Of a DNA stretch of 64,000 nucleotides, positions 33,495 to 42,075 are shown in pieces (position 1 is the stretch's first letter; each line of letters opens with the position of its first letter). Both the position numbers and the translations under genes were made by a program. The notes beneath the pieces are model-generated. The model did no database searches, was not told where the DNA came from, and saw nothing but the letters and a program-made list of their open reading frames with translations. The DNA comes from Erythrobacter longus (GTDB taxonomy: Bacteria > Pseudomonadota > Alphaproteobacteria > Sphingomonadales > Sphingomonadaceae), in assembly GCF_000715015.1 (NCBI RefSeq), contig NZ_JMIW01000002.1, positions 1-64,000 of the forward strand. Direction: 5' to 3'.

Positions 33495-34472
33495 CTAGAG
33501 CTCGCCCAGCACTTTCTTTTCCTGGAGGTCTGCCTCTGTCTCTTTGGGTATAAAGCTGTCCGATGTCACACCCGCCCAAAGGAGCAATGGCGAGGCCATG
33601 TAAACACTTGAATAGGTGCCTACAAACAGCCCGAATGTGATCGCTGCGACAAGGCCGAACAGGCTTTCCGGTCCGAACATAAGCAGCGGCACAAGCGCGA
33701 TCAGAAGCGTGAGCGAGGTCATCACCGTACGCGCCAGCGTCTCGTTCACTGACAGATCCAAAAGCTCCGCCAAAGGCATCTTGCGATACTTCTTGAGGTT
33801 TTCGCGAATGCGGTCGTAGACGACGATTGTATCGTTCAAGGAATAACCGATGATGGCAAGGATCGCGGCGATAATCTGAAGGCTGAATTCCAGCTGGAGC
33901 AGCGAGAACATACCCAAGGTGAGCGATACGTCGTGAAACAGGGCAAAGAGCGCGCCGACACCAAACTGCCACTCAAACCGCACCCAGATATACAGCGCAA
34001 CCATAACCATGGCGGCAAGCAATGCGAGGGTCGCATCACGGCTGAATTCGCCGGCCACCTTGCCTGAAACGGTCTGGTTTCCGTCGGTGCGAACGTCGGG
34101 ATGGCCGTTTTGGATCGAGGCGACCACTTCGTTGCCAATGGCTGTGGCAGCACCGGGCGTTTCTTCTGCACCTTCTGGCAGAGGCACGCGGATGCTCACT
34201 TCATTGGGGGAGCCGAACTCCTGGACCACGGGCGTTCCATAACCCAGCGCTCCGACGGTTTCGCGAAGCTCGCCCACGGGGGCTGCATTGCCCTCTGCAA
34301 AGGTCAGGCGCACTTCCTGTCCGCCGGCAAAGTCGATGCCAAGGTTAAGGCCATTGACCGCGACAATGCCCCAGCTTGCGACCATCAAAACGAGGCTCAC
34401 AACGAAGAACGGAATGCGCCAGCGCAGGAATTTGATGTTTGTGTCCTGGGGGACGAGTTTGAGAAGTTTCAT
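33495..34472 (-). CDS. secF: Protein translocase subunit SecF
   Basis: 325 residues. The SecDF complex uses proton motive force to help preproteins through SecYEG on the periplasmic side. TM1 (PFFVVSLVLMVASWGIVAVNGL) precedes the signature GIDFAGG, then a periplasmic domain, then five helices including GVGALFALFHDVSLTLG and IIAAILAIIGYSLNDTIVVYDRIREN, the SecF hallmark. Starts 17 bases after secD; operon yajC-secD-secF. Intact and of normal length. Confidence 0.96.
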   Translation of the reverse strand: MKLLKLVPQDTNIKFLRWRIPFFVVSLVLMVASWGIVAVNGLNLGIDFAGGQEVRLTFAEGNAAPVGELRETVGALGYGTPVVQEFGSPNEVSIRVPLPEGAEETPGAATAIGNEVVASIQNGHPDVRTDGNQTVSGKVAGEFSRDATLALLAAMVMVALYIWVRFEWQFGVGALFALFHDVSLTLGMFSLLQLEFSLQIIAAILAIIGYSLNDTIVVYDRIRENLKKYRKMPLAELLDLSVNETLARTVMTSLTLLIALVPLLMFGPESLFGLVAAITFGLFVGTYSSVYMASPLLLWAGVTSDSFIPKETEADLQEKKVLGEL

Positions 34473-34489
34473 GTGCTCTCGCCTCCTTC

Positions 34490-36088
34490 TTAAATGTTGA
34501 TGTCTTTAGGACGGTTCGCAGCCAGATAGCTCGACACCCACATGCGGGTGAGGCTCAATGCGGTGAAAACCGATGTGACGAGGCCAATCACCAGAACAAC
34601 CGCAAACCCGCGCACCGGGCCAGAGCCGAACCAGAACAATAGCGCGCCTGCGATAAAGTTGGTGACGTTCGCATCGTAAATCGCGCGTGATGCCTCTTTA
34701 TAGCCGTTCTCGACCGCGGTGATGACCTTTCGGCCCCGCTTTCGCTCCTCCCGGATACGTTCATTGATCAGAACGTTTGCATCCACCGCCGCGCCCACGG
34801 TCAGGACAAAGCCTGCGATCCCCGGAAGCGTCAATGTGAAGTTGCCGATCGCCATCAAGCCAAGCAGAATCAGCACGTTCAAAATCAGCGCACCGGTCGC
34901 ATAGATGCCAAAGCGGCCATAGGAAGCGATCATCAGTGCAACGACAGCCAGGCTGCCGACCAGCATTGCGATCATGCCAGAGCGAATCGATTGCTCACCC
35001 AGTTCCGCGGAAACTGTGCGTTCCTCGATCACGGTCAGAGGCACCGGCAGAGCGCCCGAGCGCAATTGGATCGCCAATTGGTTGGCGCTTTCAGGGGTAA
35101 AGCTTCCCGAAATCTGAGCGCTTCCGCCAAGGATCGGTTCGTTAAAGAACGGCGCGGAAATCACTTCGCCATCAAGGATAATGGCAAACCGCTCGCCGAC
35201 ATTCTCGGTCGAAAGCTGTGCAAATTTCTGCCCGCCAACCTGGTCGAATTGGATGTTGACGACGTTTTCGTTGTTCTCCGGGCTGACGCCTGCCTGCGCG
35301 CCGGTCAGACTGTCGCCGCGAATACCGCCAAGCCGTTTAACCGCCTCAAACCCGCCCGCAAACTGGCTATCGCTGGCATAGGGAAAAATCTGGCTGCCCG
35401 GATTGGCAACGCCCGCTTCGGTGTTGCTGGGCAGCGCCTGTTGGTCGACCAGTTTAAACTCAAGCTGCGCCGTCTTGCCAAGCAGGTCTTTCAATGCCTG
35501 CGGATCTTCCAGACCCGGCACCTGCACCACAATGCGGGTGTCGCCCTGACGCACAATCGTTGGTTCGCGCGTGCCAAGTTCGTCAATCCGGCGGCGCACA
35601 ACTTCGGTCGCGCTGTCCATCGCATTGTTCACTGCAACGTTAAGCCCGCTATCGGTCGGCACCAGCACAAGGCGCTGCGTGTCGATGATTTCGAGTTCCC
35701 ATTCCTGACGCAGCGAGCCATCGTTACCCATCATCAGCGGTTCAAGAACGCCGCGCGCCCGGTCGATGTCCGAAGCGCTGTCCAAAAGAAGCGAGAGCCG
35801 TCCATCGCTGCGCGAGGTATCGCCAAAGCGCACCTCCGGGGTTGCCCCGCGAAGCGCCGCTTCGACCGATTCTTCCATATTCTCAAGCCGCTCTGCCGCG
35901 ACATCTGCCGGGTCAGCTTCGAGCAGAAGGTGCGAGCCCCCTGCCAAATCGAGGCCAAGGTTCACATGAGGCACTTCGTCACCGGTGTCGACACCGGCGG
36001 TTGCCAGCAACGAAGGCAATGCCGCCGCGACAAGCGCAAGGGTGACGGCCCAAAGCGAGATTTTCTTCCAGAGCGGGGTATCAAGCAT
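34490..36088 (-). CDS. secD: Protein translocase subunit SecD
   Basis: 532 residues. N-terminal helix (ISLWAVTLALVAAALPSLLA), then the signature HVNLGLDLAGGSHLLLE, the large periplasmic P1 domain with DELGTREPTIVRQGDTRIVVQVPG, and six-helix membrane part with FTLTLPGIAGFVLTVGAAVDANVLINERIREE, where the Asp (AAVDANV) is the proton-path residue in the family. Membrane secretion motor with SecF and YajC. Clean start MLDTPLWKKI at 36088. Confidence 0.96.
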   Translation of the reverse strand: MLDTPLWKKISLWAVTLALVAAALPSLLATAGVDTGDEVPHVNLGLDLAGGSHLLLEADPADVAAERLENMEESVEAALRGATPEVRFGDTSRSDGRLSLLLDSASDIDRARGVLEPLMMGNDGSLRQEWELEIIDTQRLVLVPTDSGLNVAVNNAMDSATEVVRRRIDELGTREPTIVRQGDTRIVVQVPGLEDPQALKDLLGKTAQLEFKLVDQQALPSNTEAGVANPGSQIFPYASDSQFAGGFEAVKRLGGIRGDSLTGAQAGVSPENNENVVNIQFDQVGGQKFAQLSTENVGERFAIILDGEVISAPFFNEPILGGSAQISGSFTPESANQLAIQLRSGALPVPLTVIEERTVSAELGEQSIRSGMIAMLVGSLAVVALMIASYGRFGIYATGALILNVLILLGLMAIGNFTLTLPGIAGFVLTVGAAVDANVLINERIREERKRGRKVITAVENGYKEASRAIYDANVTNFIAGALLFWFGSGPVRGFAVVLVIGLVTSVFTALSLTRMWVSSYLAANRPKDINI

Positions 36089-36173
36089 GAGTGTGCTTTG
36101 ATCCTATAAGAGATGTATTGGAAATGTACCGCGCCCGCTTGCCTGATCGCAAGTTACTGGGGCGCGGACCTTA

Positions 36174-36503
36174 TTAGTCGTTCGCTGCCGGCTTTGAGCC
36201 GGGTTCAATCAAATCGGCGATGGTGTGCTTGACCGCTTTCACGCGCACATCTTTTGCAATTTCAATCTCTGCGTAAGTGTCGTCGGTCTTGATGACTTTG
36301 CCGACCAGACCGCCCTGGGTAACGACCTGATCGCCCTTTTTCAGGCCAGAGACTTTCGCTTGGTGCTCTTTCTGACGCTTCATCTGCGGGCGGATGATCA
36401 GGAACCAGAAGATCACAACCATGCCGACAATCGGCAACCAGTTGATCCAGGCTGGCGGCGCTTCGCCTGCACCTGCGGCGGCAGCGGTTAAAAGTTCAAG
36501 CAT
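36174..36503 (-). CDS. yajC: Preprotein translocase subunit YajC
   Basis: 109 residues, single transmembrane helix (INWLPIVGMVVIFWFLIIRPQMKRQKEH) followed by the cytoplasmic domain LKKGDQVVTQGGLVGKVIKTDDTYAEIEIA, the full YajC signature. First gene of yajC-secD-secF; binds SecDF. The yajC promoter should lie in the next gap (36504-36801). Confidence 0.95.
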   Translation of the reverse strand: MLELLTAAAAGAGEAPPAWINWLPIVGMVVIFWFLIIRPQMKRQKEHQAKVSGLKKGDQVVTQGGLVGKVIKTDDTYAEIEIAKDVRVKAVKHTIADLIEPGSKPAAND

Positions 36504-36801
36504 GTCTTTAAAAACCTATGTCTTTTCTTGATGAATGTGCGTGAGCGGTATCGAGATAGAGCTGTCCAAACCCGTTGGTTTGGTGGCCTTCAAAATCCCT
36601 TGATCCCGCTGTGCGAACACTTTGTTATCGAGCCTAAGTGGGCGCGCGTAGCAGCAATGCAAGCGTGCCGCAATCAGCCCTGTGGTAAAGAGGATAAAGC
36701 ACGGCTCTTTTCTGCATATCAGTGAGCTCGCTTTCAATTTCACTCTTAACCCGCTTGCCAGCACCAAGGGAGCCGCTTATACGCCCGCCTCTCCACCGGT
36801 T
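36504..36801. other. Intergenic region between yajC and tRNA-Pro
   Basis: About 300 bases without a supported gene. It should hold the divergent promoters of yajC (minus) and tRNA-Pro (plus). I see no hairpin-plus-T-run, riboswitch-like fold or convincing small gene. Confidence 0.5.
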
Positions 36802-36878
36802 CGGGAAGTAGCGCAGCCTGGTAGCGCATCACACTGGGGGTGTGGGGGTCGCAGGTTCGAATCCTGTCTTCCCGACCA
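36802..36878 (+). tRNA. tRNA-Pro (anticodon GGG)
   Basis: Acceptor CGGGAAG/CTTCCCG (7 bp), discriminator A, encoded CCA. D arm GCGCAGCCTGGTAGCGC, anticodon stem CACAC/GTGTG with loop TGGGGGT (anticodon GGG), T-loop TTCGAAT. The 77 bases fold cleanly. Confidence 0.95.
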
Positions 36879-36982
36879 GTGGAGCTTTCGCAAATACGTT
36901 TGTCGAAGCAGGGGGTCACTTCGTCCTTTGGCACTGTTCTAGCAGTTGGTTTTTTGATTTCAGGCGCGCGCAAGGAAATTAC

Positions 36983-39109
36983 ATGACCGCTACGCCCGCC
37001 AAGACCTCTCCTTTTGGAATGCTGTGCCTTTGCGGTGCAGCCTCCCTCGCACTGAACACCGCTCCCGCATGGGCACAGGACGTCCGCGTCCAGAACAGCG
37101 ATGTCGATATTGCGCAAACAGGTGAAACCTCCACCGATGGGCGAACACGCCGCACTTTCACACCTGAGGATTTCGCCAACTTTGCCCCGCGCAGTGCCGC
37201 CGATATGGCGCGCCAGGTGCCCGGCTTTTCCATTCGCGAAGGGGATGGCGCACGCGGCCTTGGTGCAGCGGACACCAATGTTCTGATCAACGGACGCCGC
37301 ATTTCTGGCAAATCCAACGGGCCGGTCGAAGCGCTTGGCCGTATCCCTGTGGAAGAAGTCGTCCGGCTGGAGCTGGTCGACGGGGCTAGCCTCGATATCG
37401 GCGGACTTACGGGACAGGTTTTGAACGTCATCACCGCCAGAAGCGGCGGCATCACCGGCACATATCGCTACGCCCCGCAAATCCGCACAAGGGGCACCCC
37501 GCCCCGCCTTCTGGAAGGACGCGTTTCATTTGCAGGCGGCGGGCAGAAGGATGAGTGGACGCTCTCGCTCCAAAACGATTCCAACAGGCGCGGCGATGAT
37601 GGCTTCGAATTTGTGTTCGACGGCGCTGACAATTTGATCGACACCCGCGAAGAGAAAGCCAATTTCGCCTTCGATACAATCAGCGCGTCCGGCTCCTATT
37701 CGCGCGTTGCCGACAACGGAAACGTGCTGAACCTGACAGGCGAGGTCGCCGGATTTATCCGCCGCGACCGCGAAATTTCACAGCGGTCTGGTTCAATCGA
37801 TCCGGTTGACCGTGTGCGGACATTGCGCAGCACAGAAGACGAATTCAATTTTGAAGTCGGCGCCGACTATGACTTTACGGTTCTGGGCGGCCGGTTGAAG
37901 CTGATCGGCTATCACCGGTTTGAAGACAGCCCGACAACCTCTTCGGTCATCACTGAATTTGCCGATGACAGCCCTGTGCAAGGCTCTTTATTCACTCGTG
38001 ACGCGGACGAGGGAGAGACGATTGCGCGCGGCGAGTTTACCTTTGGCGCAGCAGGCGGTGATATGGTCATTGCGCTCGAAGGCGTGAAGAACTTCCTTGA
38101 TATCGAGGCATCCCTGGAGGTCCGCGATGGCCAAGGCGTACTGCAACCTGAACTGCTGACCGGCGCGAACAGCCGCGTCGAAGAAGACCGCGCCGAGGCA
38201 ACCGTTACATACAGCCGCCCGCTGACCTCAAATCTGCAATTGCAAACCAGCTTTGGCGCAGAATATTCGCGGATCAGCCAGGATGGGCCAGCCGGCCTCA
38301 CACGGACATTTTACCGGCCCAAAGGCTTCATCGCATTCGATTGGAGAGCGAGCGAGAACTTCGATCTCTCCGGTCGGGTAGAGCGCCAGGTCGGGCAGCT
38401 CAATTTCTTCGATTTCATCGCCTCGGTCGATCTTGATTTCAACAATGCCAATGTGTCGAATGTGGAGCTTGTACCGCCCCAGCTTTGGCGCTTTGAGCTT
38501 GAGGGCAATATCGGGCTAGGCGCGCTTGGCAGCCTTGCCTTGCGGCCGTTCTATGAAGATGTGTCGGACATTGTCGATCTGATCCCGATTGATGGCGGAG
38601 GGCAGGCGCCGGGCAATATTCCCTCTGCAAGCCGTTATGGTATCGAGGGCGATGTGACGCTTTTGTCCGAGGGGCTCGGCTGGCAGGGTACACGGTTTGA
38701 TGCAGGGTTCCGGCTTGCAAACAGTTCCGTGCGCGATCCTCTACTGGGTTTCAGCCGCAACCTGTCAGGGTTTGAAACCGAGCAGATCGACTTTGAACTG
38801 CGCCACGATTTTGCCTCGACCAATTGGGCATCAGGACTGACCGCGTTCTGGAACAATCAGGCCGAAGACGTGCGCCTCGACCAGATTTCCCTGCGCCGCG
38901 AAACCTTCGGCTTTGCGGGCTTTTACGTCGAGAACAAGGATGTCGAGGGGATGGTTGTGCGCCTTGCGATCAACAATATCCTCGATCGCACCAACAAGAT
39001 TGACCGCACCGTTTTCCTCGACCGCGCCGCGGATATTGTCGATTTTCGCGAGGACCGCGACCGCACTTTCGGGCAGATATTTACGCTCGAGATTGAAGGA
39101 ACGTTTTAA
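36983..39109 (+). CDS. TonB-dependent receptor, plug-domain outer-membrane protein
   Basis: 708 residues. Signal peptide at the N-terminus (MTATPAKTSPFGMLCLCGAA... ending near APAWAQ). The plug domain follows: FTPEDFANFAPRSAADMARQVPGFSI, TNVLINGRRISGKS, LGRIPVEEVVRLELVDG. A long beta-barrel with alternating hydrophobic strands ends FTLEIEGTF, with the terminal Phe typical of outer-membrane proteins. ATG 36983 was chosen because it starts the signal peptide; the frame extends into tRNA-Pro. Imports an unknown ligand with TonB-ExbBD energy. No siderophore or sugar genes adjoin it. A strict TonB box is not obvious between residues 30 and 60. Confidence 0.9.
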   Translation: MTATPAKTSPFGMLCLCGAASLALNTAPAWAQDVRVQNSDVDIAQTGETSTDGRTRRTFTPEDFANFAPRSAADMARQVPGFSIREGDGARGLGAADTNVLINGRRISGKSNGPVEALGRIPVEEVVRLELVDGASLDIGGLTGQVLNVITARSGGITGTYRYAPQIRTRGTPPRLLEGRVSFAGGGQKDEWTLSLQNDSNRRGDDGFEFVFDGADNLIDTREEKANFAFDTISASGSYSRVADNGNVLNLTGEVAGFIRRDREISQRSGSIDPVDRVRTLRSTEDEFNFEVGADYDFTVLGGRLKLIGYHRFEDSPTTSSVITEFADDSPVQGSLFTRDADEGETIARGEFTFGAAGGDMVIALEGVKNFLDIEASLEVRDGQGVLQPELLTGANSRVEEDRAEATVTYSRPLTSNLQLQTSFGAEYSRISQDGPAGLTRTFYRPKGFIAFDWRASENFDLSGRVERQVGQLNFFDFIASVDLDFNNANVSNVELVPPQLWRFELEGNIGLGALGSLALRPFYEDVSDIVDLIPIDGGGQAPGNIPSASRYGIEGDVTLLSEGLGWQGTRFDAGFRLANSSVRDPLLGFSRNLSGFETEQIDFELRHDFASTNWASGLTAFWNNQAEDVRLDQISLRRETFGFAGFYVENKDVEGMVVRLAINNILDRTNKIDRTVFLDRAADIVDFREDRDRTFGQIFTLEIEGTF

Positions 39110-39145
39110 GCGGACTATCGCGGGCTCCACGATAAAGGACCTGAG

Positions 39146-40027
39146 ATGAGCGACACCGCCACGATCAAAATGCGCAGCTGGCTGTTTGCCCCTGGCGACA
39201 GCGAGAAGAAGATGGCCAAAGCCATTGCGAGCGATGCGGATATCGCCCTGCTCGACCTTGAAGATTCGGTGGTGCCGGAGCGTAAAGCCGAGGCGCGCAA
39301 GATGGTGGCCGACGCGATTGCGAGCGCCCCTGACAAACGCCGCATCTGGGTCCGGGTGAACCCGCTTTCAGGCGACTGGACCAAGGGCGATCTCGAAGCG
39401 GTTATCGCCGCAGGACCGGGCGGCGTTTTCTTGCCCAAGGCAGAAGGCGGCCATGATGTTACGACGCTCGACACAATGATTACGCCGCTGGAACAGGCCG
39501 CAGGGATCGAAGCCGGCTCCACCAAAGTCGCAGCGCTCGTCACTGAAACAGCCGCCGCCATGTTCACCACCGGCACATACGATGGGGCCCCCCGTCTCGC
39601 GGCAATGAGCTGGGGCGCGGAGGATCTGTCCAGCGAGCTTGGCGCAAGCGAGCAACGCGGGGCCGATGGCGAATACACCCATGTCTTCGAAATGGCCCGC
39701 AGCCTGTGCCTGCTCGGCGCAATCAAGGCGGGCGTCACGCCAATCGAAACGGTACAGCCCGAATTTCGCGATCTTGAGGCTTTGGAAGCCCGTGCGCGGT
39801 CCGTTCGCGCTCAGGGGTTTCGCGGGATGCTCGCCATCCACCCCGCCCAAATTGCGCCGATCAACGCAGCTTTCACGCCCAGCGGGGAAGAGCTTGCCCA
39901 TGCCAGAGCCATTGTTCAGGCCTTCGCTGACAATCCCACCGCAGGCGCGCTTCAGCTTGATGGCAATATGATTGACCGCCCGCACTTGGCCCTTGCCCAA
40001 AGATTGCTTGCCGAAGCGGGTGAGTAG
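39146..40027 (+). CDS. HpcH/HpaI aldolase/citrate lyase family (CoA ester lyase)
   Basis: 293 residues of the citrate-lyase-beta-like family, which includes malyl-CoA and (3S)-citramalyl-CoA lyases. Signature elements: MRSWLFAPGDSEKKMAKA, ADIALLDLEDSVVPERKAEAR (metal-binding Glu/Asp), VRVNPL, FLPKAEGG, ALVTETAAAMF, WGAEDLSSELG and RGMLAIHPAQIAPIN. A class of TIM-barrel lyases that cleave CoA thioesters with Mg2+. Specific substrate unknown. AAAGGA precedes ATG 39146; it may be cotranscribed with the receptor gene 36 bases upstream. Confidence 0.88.
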   Translation: MSDTATIKMRSWLFAPGDSEKKMAKAIASDADIALLDLEDSVVPERKAEARKMVADAIASAPDKRRIWVRVNPLSGDWTKGDLEAVIAAGPGGVFLPKAEGGHDVTTLDTMITPLEQAAGIEAGSTKVAALVTETAAAMFTTGTYDGAPRLAAMSWGAEDLSSELGASEQRGADGEYTHVFEMARSLCLLGAIKAGVTPIETVQPEFRDLEALEARARSVRAQGFRGMLAIHPAQIAPINAAFTPSGEELAHARAIVQAFADNPTAGALQLDGNMIDRPHLALAQRLLAEAGE

Positions 40028-40107
40028 GAAATATCCGGTTATAGAATTTTCCTACACGAACCAATTTGGTTATCCATCAAGCGACTCGCACAAAGGAGCG
40101 CTTTTGC

Positions 40108-40521
40108 ATGGGACTTCTCCAATCACTGATCGGCCCGATCACCAAACTGCTCGACAAGATTATCCCTGACAAAGAGGCGCGCGCCAAGGCGCAGCTTGAG
40201 CTCATCAAGCTTGAGGGTAGCCAGGAGATGGAATTGATCGAGGCGCGCCTTCAGGCGATCGTTGCCGAGGCAAACTCCACAGACCCCTGGACAAGCCGCG
40301 CGCGCCCAAGCTTTCTTTATGTGATGTATGTCCTGATCCTGACAGCGCTCCCGATGGGCTTGCTCAGCGCGTTCAACCCGGACGCTGCAAAGGATATTGC
40401 AAGCGGCATGAACGCCTATCTCGCAGGGCTGCCAGAACCGCTCTATGCGCTGTTTGGGACCGGCTATTTAGGCTACACCGCCGCGCGCCAATGGGGTAAG
40501 GTTAAGGGCGTGGACAAATAG
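40108..40521 (+). CDS. 3TM holin-like protein (GTA holin family)
   Basis: 137-residue small membrane protein. N-terminal amphipathic part (GPITKLLDKIIPDKEARAKAQLELIKLEG), then helices around SFLYVMYVLILTALPMGLL and EPLYALFGTGYLGYTAARQWG. This matches the holin-like family present in alphaproteobacterial gene transfer agents and prophages, in which it is thought to release particles. AAAGGAG stands 9 bases before ATG 40108. Here it is solitary with no endolysin or phage structural genes nearby; some homologs serve non-lytic roles. Confidence 0.75.
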   Translation: MGLLQSLIGPITKLLDKIIPDKEARAKAQLELIKLEGSQEMELIEARLQAIVAEANSTDPWTSRARPSFLYVMYVLILTALPMGLLSAFNPDAAKDIASGMNAYLAGLPEPLYALFGTGYLGYTAARQWGKVKGVDK

Positions 40522-40587
40522 GCTCGGTAAAAACCCGGAGCCCGCCTGTTAACTTACGGACAAGCACTTGGCGCTAAACCGCTTCGT

Positions 40588-40980
40588 ATGATCCAATTGG
40601 CCTACACAAGTTCAGCTGCTGAAAGCCTTGGTTCTGGCGACGTTTTCAAGATCATTGAAACGTCGGCCAGAAACAATGCCGGTGCACAGCTGTCAGGTTT
40701 TTTGATCTACGCAAATCAGCAATTTTTTCAGGTCATCGAAGGCCCGTCATCGGCCATTGACGACCTGATGCGGCGGCTGAAACTTGATCCGCGCCATCAC
40801 TCGATCAAGATTGTCCACCGGGCCAATGTCTCCAGCCGGTCGTTTCCCAAATGGTCGATGAAACGCATTGCCTTGCCTGATGGCGATGTAAAACTCCGCG
40901 AGCTCATCCCTCAACTCGGCGGCGCCCCGACGCTGGTCAGGGAAGCTGCTCAAAGGTTTGTAAATCTCGCCTTTGCATAA
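40588..40980 (+). CDS. BLUF domain blue-light photoreceptor
   Basis: 130-residue stand-alone BLUF protein. The FAD-interaction residues align with AppA: Tyr6, Asn30, Gln48, Trp89 and Met91 (in LAYTS, RNNAG, FFQVIEG and PKWSM), so the red-shift photocycle (Tyr-Gln-flavin hydrogen-bond switch) looks possible. Domain order: beta1 IQLAYTSSA, alpha1, beta2-3 SGFLIYANQQFFQVIEG, alpha2, beta4 IKIVHRA. The C-terminal tail (residues 100-130) forms a short helical extension. There is no output domain, so it must act on another protein. No clear ribosome site before ATG 40588. Confidence 0.9.
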   Translation: MIQLAYTSSAAESLGSGDVFKIIETSARNNAGAQLSGFLIYANQQFFQVIEGPSSAIDDLMRRLKLDPRHHSIKIVHRANVSSRSFPKWSMKRIALPDGDVKLRELIPQLGGAPTLVREAAQRFVNLAFA

Positions 40981-41028
40981 AGCATTCGTGGCTTTGCGTG
41001 CGCCCGGCAAAAGGGTAAGCGTGCGCGC

Positions 41029-41469
41029 ATGACAGACAAAGTTTACGTCCTCAACGGCCCAAACCTCAACCTGCTCGGCCTGCGCGAGCCCGAGATTTAC
41101 GGGTCCACCACGCTCGATGAAATTGCGGGGACGCTAGAGGATAAGGCGCGCGAACACGGCCTTTCCATCGACATGCGCCAGACCAATCACGAAGGTATGC
41201 TGGTCGATTGGCTGCATGAGGCGCAGGCTGAAGGCGCACGCGCCGTGCTGCTTAATGCGGCGGCCTACACTCACACCTCCATCGCGCTGCTTGATGCGAT
41301 CAAGGCAATCACAACGCCGGTTGTCGAGGTGCACCTGTCCAACCCCAAAACGCGCGAGGAATTTCGCCATCTTTCCTATGTCGGCATGGCAGCGGCCAAA
41401 ACAGTCGAGGGGCACGGCGCAGCATCCTACACCATCGCCTTGGACGCCGTCGTTTCTGGAGAAGTGTGA
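41029..41469 (+). CDS. aroQ: Type II 3-dehydroquinate dehydratase
   Basis: 146 residues; converts 3-dehydroquinate to 3-dehydroshikimate in the shikimate pathway as a dodecamer. Signature: VLNGPNLNLLGLREPEIYG, active-site Tyr, QTNHEG and the VEVHLSN / LSYVGMAAAKTVEGHG motifs. Complete. Opens the aroQ-accB-accC operon typical of alphaproteobacteria. Confidence 0.96.
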   Translation: MTDKVYVLNGPNLNLLGLREPEIYGSTTLDEIAGTLEDKAREHGLSIDMRQTNHEGMLVDWLHEAQAEGARAVLLNAAAYTHTSIALLDAIKAITTPVVEVHLSNPKTREEFRHLSYVGMAAAKTVEGHGAASYTIALDAVVSGEV

Positions 41470-41576
41470 CAATCCCGTAAGAAACATACACAGATCAAAG
41501 CAATTGCCACTTGCCAGCCACAATTGGGGTGAATAGGCACCTGAGCATACATTTTGGGTCACCTCAGAGGGAATAC

Positions 41577-42059
41577 ATGGCTGATAAAAAGCCGAGTGCC
41601 GGTAATTCTGGCATGAACATCGACACCAGTCTGGTCCGCGAGCTTGCTGAGCTTTTGAACGAGACAGGTCTTACCGAAATCGAAGTTGAGGACGACGATC
41701 GCAAGATCCGCGTCGCGCGCGGCGGAATGGTAACAAATGTTGCAGCAGCTCCTGTGGCAGCGGCACCAGCAGCGCCCGCCGCGGCTCCTGTAGCAGCGCC
41801 TGCCGCGGCTCCTGCGGACGATCACGCGGACGCCTTCAAATCACCAATGGTGGGCACTGCCTACCTCGCAGCAGAGCCCGGTGCGCCTAACTTTATCAAG
41901 GTAGGCGACAGCGTGAGCGAGGGTGACACCCTTCTTATCGTTGAGGCGATGAAGGTGATGAACCCCATCACCTCTGATAAAGCGGGCACGATCAAAGCGA
42001 TCCTCGTCGAAAACGCACAGCCGGTTGAATTTGATCAACCGCTCGTCGTGATTGGCTAA
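41577..42059 (+). CDS. accB: Acetyl-CoA carboxylase biotin carboxyl carrier protein
   Basis: 160 residues. N-terminal helical region ([34 protein letters not shown]), an Ala/Pro-rich flexible linker (residues about 58-85), then the C-terminal biotinyl domain with the biotinylated Lys in [13 protein letters not shown] 41577 (MADKKPSAG) follows AGAGGGA. Carries CO2 between the biotin carboxylase AccC and the carboxyltransferase in fatty acid synthesis. Next to aroQ and accC; the accC start lies 16 bases after its stop. Confidence 0.96.
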   Translation: MADKKPSAGNSGMNIDTSLVRELAELLNETGLTEIEVEDDDRKIRVARGGMVTNVAAAPVAAAPAAPAAAPVAAPAAAPADDHADAFKSPMVGTAYLAAEPGAPNFIKVGDSVSEGDTLLIVEAMKVMNPITSDKAGTIKAILVENAQPVEFDQPLVVIG

Positions 42060-42075
42060 GCGGGTAACAGACGCC

